Made by a program: the position numbers and the translations under genes. Below the pieces are notes generated by a model. That model saw only the letters and a program-made list of their open reading frames with translations. It had not been told where the DNA came from and did no database searches. A DNA stretch of 64,000 nt from Duganella rivi. Its GTDB lineage: Bacteria > Pseudomonadota > Gammaproteobacteria > Burkholderiales > Burkholderiaceae_D. Where the stretch lies: contig NZ_WWCK01000004.1 in NCBI RefSeq assembly GCF_009857435.1, positions 434,001-498,000 of the forward strand, written 5' to 3'. Of the stretch, positions 18,221 to 26,932 are shown in pieces. Numbering within the stretch: the first letter of the stretch is position 1; each line of letters begins with the position of its first letter.

Positions 18221-19642
18221 ATGACATTTGAAGCACTAGGTCTCAACACGTCCATCATTAAAGCCCTGACCGACGCCGGCTACACCGCGCCGACTCCAGT
18301 TCAGCAGCAGGCAGTACCTGCCGCGATCGCAGGCAAGGACTTGTTGGTATCCTCCCAAACCGGTTCCGGCAAGACTGCAGCCTTCATGCTGCCGTCGCTG
18401 CACCGTTTGGCCGCTATCGAGCCGGCGCCTGCCGGCAAAACCCCTAATCAAGAAGCGCAAGCCGCCCGTGCCCGTAACGAGCGTCCACGTTTCAAAGCTG
18501 CCCAGCCCAAAATGCTGGTGCTGACCCCAACCCGCGAACTGGCGTTGCAAGTCACCACCAACACCGACAAATACAGCGTCAACCTGCGCCGCATCAAGGC
18601 CGTGTCGATCCTGGGCGGTATGCCTTACCCTAAGCAGATGCAACTGCTGGCCAAGAATCCTGAGATTCTGGTCGCGACCCCAGGCCGTCTGATCGACCAC
18701 ATGGAATCGGGCAAGATCGACTTCTCGCAACTGGAAATCCTGGTGCTGGACGAAGCCGACCGCATGCTGGACATGGGCTTCATCGACGACATCGAGAAAA
18801 TCGTTGCCGCCACCCCTGAAGGCCGTCAAACCATGCTGTTCTCGGCCACGCTGGACGGCGTAGTGGGCAACATGGCGCGCCGCATCACCAAAGATCCGCA
18901 AGTGATCCAGATCATGAGCGCGGCCAACAAGCACGAAAACATCACCCAGCGCGTGCACTTTGTCGACGACCTGTCGCACAAAAACCGCCTGCTGGATCAC
19001 CTGCTGCGCGACGAGTCGCTGGATCAAGCCGTGGTCTTCACCGCCACCAAGCGTGACGCCGATACCATCGCCGACCGCCTGAACATCGCCGGTTTCTCGG
19101 CAGCTGCGCTGCACGGCGACATGCACCAGGGCGCGCGTAACCGCACGCTGGAAAGCCTGCGCCGCGGCCAGGTGAAGATCCTGATCGCCACCGACGTTGC
19201 CGCGCGCGGTATCGACGTGCCGACCATCACCCACGTGTTCAACTACGATCTGCCGAAGTTCCCGGAAGACTACGTGCACCGCATCGGCCGCACCGGCCGC
19301 GCTGGCCGCAACGGTCAAGCCATCTCGCTGGTGAACCACGCTGAAGGCATGCACGTGAAACGCATCGAGCGCTTCACCAAGCAGCTGATTCCGGTGAATG
19401 TGGTTGAAGGCTATGAGCCGAAGAAAACCGGTTCCGCACCACGCACCTCGCGTCCGGGCGGCTGGAAACCAGGCGACAACCGTGGCGGCCAGAAACCAGG
19501 CCAGCGTTCGTTCAGCAAACCTAGCGGCGCACCACGCCGTGACGGCGTCGCTGGCTCGAGCGAAGGCTACAAAGGCCCGGGCTTCAAAGCCAACAATCCG
19601 TACAACAGCGACCGTCCACGTCGCAGCTACGGCGACCGTTAA
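18221..19642 (+). CDS. DEAD-box ATP-dependent RNA helicase (RhlE-like)
   Basis: 473-residue RNA helicase. All core motifs are seen: Q motif (TPVQQQAVPAAIAGKDLL), SQTGSGKT (~47), PTREL, TPGRL, LDEADRMLDMGF (~175), FSATL, TDVAARGIDVP and HRIGRTGRAG (~345). Residues ~400-473 are a Gly/Arg/Lys-rich basic tail typical of RhlE-type proteins and useful for RNA binding. Likely roles are ribosome assembly and mRNA turnover. Preceded by a 300-base structured leader and followed by a strong terminator. Confidence 0.95.
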   Translation: MTFEALGLNTSIIKALTDAGYTAPTPVQQQAVPAAIAGKDLLVSSQTGSGKTAAFMLPSLHRLAAIEPAPAGKTPNQEAQAARARNERPRFKAAQPKMLVLTPTRELALQVTTNTDKYSVNLRRIKAVSILGGMPYPKQMQLLAKNPEILVATPGRLIDHMESGKIDFSQLEILVLDEADRMLDMGFIDDIEKIVAATPEGRQTMLFSATLDGVVGNMARRITKDPQVIQIMSAANKHENITQRVHFVDDLSHKNRLLDHLLRDESLDQAVVFTATKRDADTIADRLNIAGFSAAALHGDMHQGARNRTLESLRRGQVKILIATDVAARGIDVPTITHVFNYDLPKFPEDYVHRIGRTGRAGRNGQAISLVNHAEGMHVKRIERFTKQLIPVNVVEGYEPKKTGSAPRTSRPGGWKPGDNRGGQKPGQRSFSKPSGAPRRDGVAGSSEGYKGPGFKANNPYNSDRPRRSYGDR

Positions 19643-19656
19643 TCCGGCTCGCTAGC

Positions 19657-19715
19657 TAAAAAAGCCACCAGCCTGAACGCGCTCAAGATCGCGCTCAGTT
19701 CTGGTGGCTTTTTTT
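19657..19715. terminator. bidirectional intrinsic terminator between helicase and DUF4126 genes
   Basis: Outer stem AAAAAAGCCACCAG/CTGGTGGCTTTTTTT with an inner stem CTGAACGCG/CGCGCTCAG (one mismatch). A-run on one side and T-run on the other allow use by both convergent genes. Confidence 0.88.
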
Positions 19716-20187
19716 ATTCGGATTTCGCGCGCGTGGCTAGCGCCACCACGGCGGCGCCGGCGGCGACCACCAGTGCATCCTCAATCAATCCGCTACTGGT
19801 TTGGCCGATGCAAGACATGGCGCGCTTGCGGCCGGCCAGCGTCAGGTAGGCTAGCGGCACGGCGGTAGCCACCGCGACTGCCGCCCCGGCCTTCTCCCGC
19901 CCCTGCGGCGCCAGCGCCGCGCCGGCAATGCCGGCGCTCAGCACCCGCGCCAGCAGGCCGAGGAAAACCGTACGGTCGGGCGCGCTCTTCATCTTATCCC
20001 CGGCCAATTCCCCAGCCCCCATGGCCAGCGCGCCGAGCTTGAACACGGGATTGTCCAGCAAGACCAGTTTGCCGCTGGTTTCGCGGTCGGCGAGGCGCGC
20101 TGCCGCCAGGGTGGCCATCGGCGTCATCGACCGCGCGCTTGCCACAGCGCCAATCAAAGCGGAAGAAAGCAAGCTGCGATCATTCAT
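19714..20187 (-). CDS. DUF4126-like membrane protein
   Basis: 157 residues, rich in Ala, with hydrophobic segments at ~65-95, ~95-120 and ~130-150. The SALIGAVASARSMTPMATLAAA start and KAGAAVAVATAVPLAYLTLA stretch resemble DUF4126 proteins, inner-membrane proteins of unknown function. Its stop codon lies within the T-run of the shared terminator. Confidence 0.7.
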   Translation of the reverse strand: MNDRSLLSSALIGAVASARSMTPMATLAAARLADRETSGKLVLLDNPVFKLGALAMGAGELAGDKMKSAPDRTVFLGLLARVLSAGIAGAALAPQGREKAGAAVAVATAVPLAYLTLAGRKRAMSCIGQTSSGLIEDALVVAAGAAVVALATRAKSE

Positions 20188-20282
20188 TTTTATCTCCGGT
20201 GAGTGAAGCGTACAGCCTCACTCTAGGCGCTATTCTTGGCCTCCTCCGTTAGCCAACTAGCACAAGCGCGCAACGGCCTCCT

Positions 20283-21329
20283 TTACTTCAGCACGGCCTC
20301 TACGTCGACAATATCTACGCCTTGCAGTTGGCCGAGCCACGAGTCAAACCATGGCTTGTGGGTGGCGCCGACGATGGAAAGGACACGGGCGCCGGGCCGT
20401 TCACGGAAGGTTTCGCGGATGTTGGCGACCATGCGAAGGTTGCGGATTTCCCAGCCGGCCACCCACATTTGCGGATAGCCTTCCGGCGACTTAGCGCGGA
20501 GCGCGGCGCGGACGTTGCCGTCGGCACGGATGCGCAATCCAGCCGGGTCGTTGAGCTCGCGATACAGCGGCAGTAGGTCTGCTTCCAATGCGCGCGCGTC
20601 CTGCTGTTTGTCTTGCGCCTGCAAGGCCGCACCGCCGGCTTTCCATGCCGCTTCGACTGAGCGGCCGAACGCTTTTTCATCGGCCACCATGATGTTGTCG
20701 CCGGTGTGGTTGTCGGTCGCGTACACGCGTTGCAGTCCCAAGCGCACGGCCAAGCGCGAGCCGATCAGGTAGTTCTCATTGTTATTGGCGGCGATCTTGG
20801 TGAGTTTCTCGACCAGCACCGAATTCAGGCCATCGCCGGCACGGCGTTCCGCGGCCGGCAAATGCAGCCATTGCACATAAGCCGAGGGGCGATCGTTCGC
20901 GGCGAGGAATAGCGCGGCCAGGTGGCGTCGTTGCGCCGGCGTCGGCTGTGACGGCCATGTTTTGAGCGTTTGCTCGACTTCGGCAATGGCGGCGGTGAGA
21001 TCCAGCCCGGTGGCAGCCTTGGCGTCGTCCGTTGGCGCGCAATAATCAGCGCCGTACTTCGCCCGCTGGCGCGCGGCAAGATCGCACTCTTCGCCGGGCA
21101 AGGACTCGATGGTGATGATGTCCGGCTTGAATGCCGCCAGCCGGTTCAGCACACTGTCCAGTGCGGCGGGATTAAAGGTTTTCGGCAACTGGCTCAAGTG
21201 CATGGTTCCCAGCACCAGCACCTGCGATCGCGGCCCGGCCATATCCCGATCCAGCGTCGCCAAGTCACCCTGCGCTTGCGCCGCCAGCGGCAGCATCAAT
21301 CCCAACATCACCTTCACCAATTTACCCAT
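20283..21329 (-). CDS. exported DUF5694 family protein
   Basis: 348 residues with a signal peptide ending near AQA (residue 20). The core VLVLGTMHLSQLPKTFNP and IITIESLPGEECD resemble DUF5694, which is distantly like the TraB/GumN-type putative hydrolases with conserved H and E residues; that relation is from family knowledge. The C-terminal VLSIVGATHKPWFDSWL is typical. Function unknown. Stands alone on the minus strand. Confidence 0.8.
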   Translation of the reverse strand: MGKLVKVMLGLMLPLAAQAQGDLATLDRDMAGPRSQVLVLGTMHLSQLPKTFNPAALDSVLNRLAAFKPDIITIESLPGEECDLAARQRAKYGADYCAPTDDAKAATGLDLTAAIAEVEQTLKTWPSQPTPAQRRHLAALFLAANDRPSAYVQWLHLPAAERRAGDGLNSVLVEKLTKIAANNNENYLIGSRLAVRLGLQRVYATDNHTGDNIMVADEKAFGRSVEAAWKAGGAALQAQDKQQDARALEADLLPLYRELNDPAGLRIRADGNVRAALRAKSPEGYPQMWVAGWEIRNLRMVANIRETFRERPGARVLSIVGATHKPWFDSWLGQLQGVDIVDVEAVLK

Positions 21330-21476
21330 GCAGCTCTCCCCAGATTAAAGAGCCGCCAGTGTAAAAAAGGTCAGCGCCACTGGGCATGGGTTTTCGACAG
21401 GACGTCGATTCCGTGGATCAGAATGCTAAGTGATATTTTTTTATTAATATTAGTGCTGCTCTGAGTGATTCAAAGT

Positions 21477-21731
21477 TCAGTTCAGAACCCACTCGCCGTG
21501 CCGCAGTATCTGCTCATGCATCGCGTCCGGCGCAAGATCTAGCTCACCGGGCCAAGTGACTACGCCGTCAACGACGGAAACTAGAGAAAACTTGGCCGGA
21601 CTACGTAAATCTGAGAAGACTCCTCGGAATGCGGATGGCATGAATTTGACCATGCCCTCCACGCCGTCCTTGAAGCGAACCCATATAGCATAGTCGCTCT
21701 CCACCCGCACATCTGTAACGTCCCAGTCCAT
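21477..21731 (-). CDS. DUF2442 domain protein
   Basis: 84 residues: MDWDVTDVRVESDYAIWVRF, then DLRSPAKFSLVSVVDGVVTWPGELDLAPDAMHEQ, the DUF2442 pattern. It follows the DUF4160 gene by 3 bp. The two families are very often adjacent in bacteria; a toxin-antitoxin-like role has been supposed but is not proven. Confidence 0.87.
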   Translation of the reverse strand: MDWDVTDVRVESDYAIWVRFKDGVEGMVKFMPSAFRGVFSDLRSPAKFSLVSVVDGVVTWPGELDLAPDAMHEQILRHGEWVLN

Positions 21732-21734
21732 GAT

Positions 21735-21995
21735 TTACCCCAATGGCGCAATTAGATTAGGCGCCTGCATTGACTTGCACAAGCGCCAGTTCTCCAGCAA
21801 TTCATCTTGATGCAGTGTAGCCCACTCAGACACCAGCCGCAGTTCCTTAGGCGGCAAGCGGCCATCCATCAAGGCCAGTTTCTGGATATCAAAGGTGGCT
21901 TGGCTGCCCGCATATTTGACGTGGAAGTGCGGCGGTAAGTGATCGCGAAAGAACATCTGGATCACAATGCCGTAGAACACGCAGATCGTTGGCAT
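21735..21995 (-). CDS. DUF4160 domain protein
   Basis: 86 residues from the ATG at 21995: MPTICVFYGIVIQMFFRDHLPPHFHVKYAG is the DUF4160 signature (FxxDHxPPHFHV), followed by LPPKELRLVSEWATLHQDELLENW. The frame is open to 22031 but the extra residues are not family-like. It is divergent from the sigma factor gene, 66 bp apart, and forms a pair with the DUF2442 gene. Confidence 0.88.
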   Translation of the reverse strand: MPTICVFYGIVIQMFFRDHLPPHFHVKYAGSQATFDIQKLALMDGRLPPKELRLVSEWATLHQDELLENWRLCKSMQAPNLIAPLG

Positions 21996-22061
21996 AATTG
22001 CTCCTTTAGAAGACTTTTCAACACAGCACAATATTCAGCGCCGAGAACCGTCTTCCAGTCT

Positions 22062-22622
22062 ATGACTGCACCAATAACAACATCTGAGCAAGATCAGGAC
22101 ATCACCGCGACGGTGTTGCGGGAACGGTCGCGCTTGTGGAATTTCATTCGGCGGCGCGTGGCCGATCAGACCGACGCCGACGATATTCTGCAAGACGTAT
22201 TCTACGAGTTCACCCAGGCCTACCGCCTGCCCGATCCGATCGAGCAGGCCAGCGCGTGGCTGTTCCGCGTCGCCCGCAACCGCATCATCGACCGTTTCCG
22301 CAAGAAGAAGGAAGTGGCGCTGGAAGATCTCGCCTCCTCGGCCGATGAGGACGACGATTACCGCCTCGACCTGATGCTACCCTCGCCCGACGGCGGCCCC
22401 GAGGCCGCCTACACCCGCGCCATGCTGCTCGAAGAACTCCAGCGCGCGCTGGAAGACCTCCCGGCCAACCAGCGCGAAGTCTTCATCGCCCACGAACTCG
22501 ACGGCGTCAGTTTCAAGGAGATGGCCGAACAAACCGGCGTCTCGATCAACACTTTATTGGCTCGCAAACGCTACGCCGTGCTGTTCCTGCGCCAGCGCCT
22601 GCAAGCCCTGTACGACGAATGA
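22062..22622 (+). CDS. ECF-type RNA polymerase sigma factor
   Basis: 186 residues. Region 2 (LRERSRLWNFIRRRVADQTDADDILQDVFYEF, and WLFRVARNRIIDRFRKKK) and region 4 (LPANQREVFIAHELDGVSFKEMAEQTGVSINTLLARKRYAV) are complete, with an acidic linker between. The ATG at 22062 is chosen over upstream frame extension. No classic anti-sigma gene follows; the next gene encodes a small two-helix membrane protein that could serve that role, an inference from order only. Confidence 0.9.
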   Translation: MTAPITTSEQDQDITATVLRERSRLWNFIRRRVADQTDADDILQDVFYEFTQAYRLPDPIEQASAWLFRVARNRIIDRFRKKKEVALEDLASSADEDDDYRLDLMLPSPDGGPEAAYTRAMLLEELQRALEDLPANQREVFIAHELDGVSFKEMAEQTGVSINTLLARKRYAVLFLRQRLQALYDE

Positions 22623-22638
22623 AAGGAGTACCTGCAAA

Positions 22639-22977
22639 ATGCGTCACCACGATATGAGCTACAAGAAATTCAAACTGATGAAGGGCCTCTTCATCCTCGC
22701 CTGCGCCGGCGTGCTCGGCGTCATTGTGATGGCCCTGTGGAATTGGCTGATTCCAGCAATATTCCCCGGCGCCAATGCAGTGAATTATTGGCAAGCCCTG
22801 GGATTGCTGCTACTCTGCCGCATCCTGTTTGGCGGTTTCCGCGGCCGTCACCGCGACTGGCACGAGAAGCGCGAGCACTGGCAGCGCTGGCAAGCCATGA
22901 CGCCCGAGGAACGCCAGGCGTTCTTCAAGAACCGCGCCAATTTCTGCCGCCCTGCCCCAACCGAAACGAAAGAATAA
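22639..22977 (+). CDS. small two-helix membrane protein, unknown
   Basis: 112 residues, with hydrophobic segments at ~16-40 and ~50-66, then a charged tail including EREHWQRW-like and TPEERQAFFKNR stretches. A good GGAG site lies ~11 bases before the ATG. It sits 16 bp after the ECF sigma gene and 3 bp before an MFS gene, so it belongs to that operon. I do not recognise the family; the MTPEERQAFF motif resembles heavy-metal-sensor or periplasmic CpxP-like tails only loosely. Confidence 0.72.
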   Translation: MRHHDMSYKKFKLMKGLFILACAGVLGVIVMALWNWLIPAIFPGANAVNYWQALGLLLLCRILFGGFRGRHRDWHEKREHWQRWQAMTPEERQAFFKNRANFCRPAPTETKE

Positions 22978-22980
22978 GCA

Positions 22981-24228
22981 ATGCAGAAAACACCCGCGCC
23001 GCCATTTAGCGGCTATCAAAAAACCGTGGTGGCGATGCTGGCTTTCCTGCAGTTCGCCGTCATCCTCGATTTCATGATCATGTCGCCGCTGGGCGCGGTC
23101 ATCATGCCGGACTTGAAGTTCGGCCCGGTGCAGTTCGGCCTCGTGGTGTCGGCCTACGCCTTCAGCGCCGGCGTGTCCGGCCTGCTGACGGCCGGTTTTG
23201 CCGACCGCTACGACCGCAAGAAACTGCTGCTGTTTTTCTATACCGGTTTCATCGTCGGCACCGTCTGGTGCGGCCTTGCGACCAGCTTTGAAAGCCTGCT
23301 GGCCGCGCGCGTGTTCACCGGCCTGTTCGGCGGCGTGATCGGCTCGGTGGTGCTGGCCATTTCCACCGACCTGTTCCCGCCGCAAATGCGCGGCCGCGTG
23401 ATGGGCCTGATCCAGACCGCGTTTGCCGCCAGCCAGGTGCTGGGCATCCCGGCCGGCATTTACTTGTCGAACCAGTGGAATTGGCATGTGCCGTTCTTCG
23501 CCATGGCCGCGTTCGGCCTGATCGGCGGCGTGCTGGTGGCGTGGAAGCTGCAACCGGTGGACGCCCACCTCAAGCAGCCGCAGGAACACAGCCCGTTCAT
23601 GCACCTGTTCCACACCGTGACCGAGCGCCGCTACCTGCTGGCCTTCTGCGTGACCGCCCTGCTGACCACCGGCGGCTTTATGCTGATGCCGTTCAGCAGC
23701 GCCTACATCGTCAACAACATGGGCATCGACCTGCACCACCTGCCGACCGTGTACCTGGTCACCGGCCTGTGCACCATCTTCATCGGCCCGTTGATCGGCC
23801 GCGCGGCCGACGCCATTGGCAAGTTCCGCGTGTTCCTATTCGGCACCGCGCTGTCGATCACCATGGTGCTGATTTACACCCACCTCGGCCATATCCCGCT
23901 GTGGATGCTGGTGCTGGTCAATTCGGTGATGTTCGTGGGGATTTTCTCGCGCATGATCCCGTTCCAGGCGATCTCGTCGACTGTGCCGAGCATGACCCAA
24001 CGCGGTTCGTACAACGCCATTAGCGCCTCGATCCAGCAGTTGGCGGGCGGCGTGGCTTCGGTGGCGGCCGGCCATATCGTGACGCAGGCGCCGGACGGCC
24101 ACTTGCAGCATTTCGACACGGTCGGCTACGTGGTGGTGGCGACTTCACTGCTGGCCACCACCCTGCTGTGGCGCTTGCAGCGCAACCTGCCGTCGCAGGC
24201 CGCGCCGCAGCCGCAGGCGGCTACTTGA
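22981..24228 (+). CDS. MFS transporter
   Basis: 415 residues with about 12 hydrophobic helices. The motif-A loop is GFADRYDRKK near residue 82, and the N-terminal LDFMIMSPLGAVIMPDL is typical of drug or sugar-efflux MFS proteins. Substrate unknown. Third gene of the sigma-factor operon. The last 8 bases overlap the convergent solute-binding protein gene. Confidence 0.88.
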   Translation: MQKTPAPPFSGYQKTVVAMLAFLQFAVILDFMIMSPLGAVIMPDLKFGPVQFGLVVSAYAFSAGVSGLLTAGFADRYDRKKLLLFFYTGFIVGTVWCGLATSFESLLAARVFTGLFGGVIGSVVLAISTDLFPPQMRGRVMGLIQTAFAASQVLGIPAGIYLSNQWNWHVPFFAMAAFGLIGGVLVAWKLQPVDAHLKQPQEHSPFMHLFHTVTERRYLLAFCVTALLTTGGFMLMPFSSAYIVNNMGIDLHHLPTVYLVTGLCTIFIGPLIGRAADAIGKFRVFLFGTALSITMVLIYTHLGHIPLWMLVLVNSVMFVGIFSRMIPFQAISSTVPSMTQRGSYNAISASIQQLAGGVASVAAGHIVTQAPDGHLQHFDTVGYVVVATSLLATTLLWRLQRNLPSQAAPQPQAAT

Positions 24229-24955
24229 GCGTCAGGCCGTACTTGTCCGCGAGGCGCTGCGCCTCGCCCGAGCTCTTTAGCTTGTCGAGCTCGGTGCGCA
24301 GCGCCTCCACAGTGGCGGCCGGCGTGCGGAGGCTGGCCGCCACGTAGTAATCGCCCATGCCCGGCAGCGGCATGGTGCGTTCCAGCTCGTCGCAGCGGAT
24401 CTGGGTGCGCGCGCACAGGTCGCGCAGCGAGAGATCCGTCGCCACCATCAAGTCCAGCCGCCCTACCACCAGCTTGCGCAAGTTAAACTCGTTCTGCGCC
24501 GAGAGCTCCGCGACCAGTCCCAGTTGCCGCAATTGCTCCTCGACCACGTCGCCGCGGTTGGCGCCGACACGATAGCGCCGCAAGTCCTCCACCGAGCGCA
24601 GCAGGATGTCCTGCCGCGACTTGCGCTTGTAGAAATAGACGCTGCGCGGCGCAATCGGCGCGATCCACTGGAACTGCGCCTCGCGCGTCGGCGTACGGAC
24701 GATGCTGTAGATCAGCACATTGGGCTGCGTCCTTGCCATTAGGAAGGCACGTGCCCACGGGTAAATCCGCACGCCGTAGTCGATCCCTGCCTGCTCCAGC
24801 GCCGCCTCCACCAACTCGGTGGAGTAACCGCGAACCTTGCCATGGTCAGCGTAGCTGTACGGGGCAAATTCCTCGGTCACCAGCGTCACCGCCGGCGCCG
24901 CCGTGGCATGGGCGGACAGCGACAACGCCCCCGCCAGCACCACCAGGCGTATCAA
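24221..24955 (-). CDS. periplasmic solute-binding protein (SBP family 3 type)
   Basis: 244 residues from a TTG start at 24955, which has AGAGGAA a few bases upstream and yields a clean signal peptide (IRLVVLAGALSLSAHATAA). The frame runs to ATG 24997 but that start would put 14 polar residues before the signal. Body: TLVTEEFAPYSYADHGKVRGYSTELVEAAL, then IDYGVRIYPWARAFLMARTQ, as in amino-acid-type binding proteins. No ABC permease is adjacent, so it is an orphan sensor or binding protein. Confidence 0.84.
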   Translation of the reverse strand: MIRLVVLAGALSLSAHATAAPAVTLVTEEFAPYSYADHGKVRGYSTELVEAALEQAGIDYGVRIYPWARAFLMARTQPNVLIYSIVRTPTREAQFQWIAPIAPRSVYFYKRKSRQDILLRSVEDLRRYRVGANRGDVVEEQLRQLGLVAELSAQNEFNLRKLVVGRLDLMVATDLSLRDLCARTQIRCDELERTMPLPGMGDYYVAASLRTPAATVEALRTELDKLKSSGEAQRLADKYGLTLK

Positions 24956-25073
24956 ATTGTTTCCTCTTGTTAAGAAATACCAATTTTGTTGCCACATGGC
25001 ACTATTTTCGAATTATAATATTTTCAGTAAGTCGTACCCACCAACCTTATCAGATCTAAAAAGGGAGAAGTGC

Positions 25074-25262
25074 ATGAATTCCAGAAATATGGATGCCGCC
25101 TGCTTGCGCGCGCTGCGCCGCCGCGGCCATTCGGACACCAGTATTGCAGCCATGTCGCCGGAGGAGGCGTTCTGTGAGTACTGCGCGTACCACGGGATCA
25201 TGAACCTGTCCCCGTCCACGCTGGAAATGCTGGACAAGCTGCGCGGCGACGCCGGCAAGTAA
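25074..25262 (+). CDS. small protein, unknown function
   Basis: 62 residues: basic N-terminal helix (CLRALRRRGHS), then SPEEAFCEYCAYHGI with a CxxC pair and a short C-terminal helix. AGGGAGAAG lies ~6 bases before the ATG and a strong terminator follows directly, so it is very likely a real, separately transcribed gene. I do not recognise the family. Confidence 0.72.
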   Translation: MNSRNMDAACLRALRRRGHSDTSIAAMSPEEAFCEYCAYHGIMNLSPSTLEMLDKLRGDAGK

Positions 25263-25264
25263 AA

Positions 25265-25290
25265 AAAAAGCCACCCGAGGGTGGCTTTTT
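25265..25290. terminator. intrinsic terminator after the 62-residue protein
   Basis: Stem GCCACCC/GGGTGGC with a 2-base loop, A5 before and T5 after. It can serve the small gene and the convergent DUF3297 gene. Confidence 0.88.
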
Positions 25291-25308
25291 CGTTGGGTAA
25301 GCTAGCGC

Positions 25309-25557
25309 TTAGCGGTAGAACGGCTCGACCGTGCCTTTCAGCTTGATCAGCATCGGATTGCCTTTGCGATCCAGTGCTTTGCCGGCTGGAACCTTGATCC
25401 AGCCTTCGCTGATGCAGTATTCGTCCACATCGTTGCGCTCTTTGCCGTTGAAATTGATGCCGATGTCGTGTTCGAACACGGCGGCAACGTGGAATTTGCT
25501 GCGCGGATCGATCGACAGGCGATCCGGCAGTGGTGGGAGTTGAGTAGTATCGTTCAT
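25309..25557 (-). CDS. DUF3297 family protein
   Basis: 82 residues matching DUF3297 nearly throughout: LPDRLSIDPRSKFHV, IGINFNGKERNDVDEYCISEGW, and the C-terminal GNPMLIKLKGTVEPFYR. Cytoplasmic; function unknown. Confidence 0.9.
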   Translation of the reverse strand: MNDTTQLPPLPDRLSIDPRSKFHVAAVFEHDIGINFNGKERNDVDEYCISEGWIKVPAGKALDRKGNPMLIKLKGTVEPFYR

Positions 25558-25578
25558 CCCCGAATTATATCAGCTAGC

Positions 25579-26784
25579 TTAACTGGTTTTGAAGATCAGC
25601 TGCGCCACGCGTTGCAACTTGGGTGCCACCATCGGCACCGTCAGCATGGTGCTGGCGATCGCCATCAGCAGCAGCGCGGTAAACGTCTCGCTGGTGATGA
25701 TCTGCTTATCGAGCAGGATGTTGGCAAAGATGATCATGATCAGCGCCTTGGTCTGCAACAGCCAGCCGATAATCGAAGCCTCGCCCGCTTGCCACTTCAG
25801 AATTTTGCCTGCGATGTGGATGCCGGCCAGCTTGCCGCTCACCGACGCCACCAGCAGCACGCCGGCCACCAGGAACACCGCCGAACCGCCCATCGCCCAG
25901 TTGGTGCGCAGGCCGGTGCTAAGGAAGAATACCGGCATCACCGCCATCAGGATATTGGCGCGCAGGAAGTCCATCTTCTCTTGATTAAACCATTCGGCAT
26001 CCATTACGGCGCCGGCAAGGAAGGCGCCAACCATGAAGTGCAGACCCGCCCAGTCTGCCGCAAACGCGCACACGGCCAGCCAGATGAAGGAGATGTACCA
26101 GCGGTCGCGCTCCTCGATGCGCACCATCAGCATGCGGAACAGCTTGGTCGCCACGGCGAACAGCACCAGGAAACCAAGCTGGCGGCCGACGCGGTCCCAG
26201 TCCAGCAAGATCACCGCCAGCACGCCCCAGATGGCGATGTCGTCGAGGCTGGCGTAGCGCAGGATACGCTGGCCAATCGGCTGGCGCAGGATCTCCAGTT
26301 TTTCCATCAGCAGGATCAGGATCGGCAGCGCGGTTACGGCGCAGGACATGCCCACGCCCAGCACAAATTGCCAGTCGTGCGCCTTCGGCCCCATCCAGCC
26401 GGCATAGCCGACCATCCCCAGCGCGGCCACGCAGCCGAACACCAGCGGCGTGCCCAGCGCCAGACCGGCGGTGATGCTGCTCTCGCGGCGGTGCATCCAG
26501 GCTTTTTTCAGGTCCAACTCCACGCCGGCGATCATCACGAAAATCATCACCGCCCACCACGCGATGCCGTTCAGCGACTGCACCACCTGCGGGTTAAACA
26601 CGAAAGAATAGTATTCGGGAAAGGCACGGCCCATGATGCCCGGCCCCAGCAAAATGCCGGCGATGATCTGCACCACCACCAGCGGCGCGTAGTAATCCGT
26701 GCCGCCCAGGCGCCAAATCAGATAAGGCACGCTGAAAATAATGACCATTGCGATCAGAAAGATCTCTGTCGTCCCCATGTGCAT
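25579..26784 (-). CDS. cation:proton antiporter (CPA2 / KefB-like)
   Basis: 401 residues with 12 or so transmembrane helices and no C-terminal RCK/TrkA-N domain. Seen: IIAGILLGPGIMG near residue 43, the MIAGVELDLKKAW segment, and FMVGAFLAGAVMD. Exchanges Na+ or K+ for protons across the inner membrane by family analogy. ATG 26784, with a second ATG at 26778. Confidence 0.88.
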   Translation of the reverse strand: MHMGTTEIFLIAMVIIFSVPYLIWRLGGTDYYAPLVVVQIIAGILLGPGIMGRAFPEYYSFVFNPQVVQSLNGIAWWAVMIFVMIAGVELDLKKAWMHRRESSITAGLALGTPLVFGCVAALGMVGYAGWMGPKAHDWQFVLGVGMSCAVTALPILILLMEKLEILRQPIGQRILRYASLDDIAIWGVLAVILLDWDRVGRQLGFLVLFAVATKLFRMLMVRIEERDRWYISFIWLAVCAFAADWAGLHFMVGAFLAGAVMDAEWFNQEKMDFLRANILMAVMPVFFLSTGLRTNWAMGGSAVFLVAGVLLVASVSGKLAGIHIAGKILKWQAGEASIIGWLLQTKALIMIIFANILLDKQIITSETFTALLLMAIASTMLTVPMVAPKLQRVAQLIFKTS

Positions 26785-26874
26785 TGGATTGTCTCCATTA
26801 TGTAATTATGTATCGATGAGCCAGTTTAGCTTAAAAACAAGATGCTCCGATAGTGAAAAAAAACTACACAATGC

Positions 26875-26904
26875 TTGCGATATACTTGCATACTCAAGTA
26901 TCAT
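26875..26904 (+). promoter_or_regulatory. marR promoter with embedded operator
   Basis: TTGCGA at 26875-26880 and TATCAT at 26899-26904 are 18 bp apart. Between them, and overlapping the -10, lies a perfect 7-6-7 inverted repeat, ATACTTG at 26882-26888 and CAAGTAT at 26895-26901. A dimeric MarR repressor bound there would block RNA polymerase, which fits autoregulation of the following gene. Confidence 0.7.
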
Positions 26905-26932
26905 TCAACCATTGTTCAACTAAGGAAAAATC

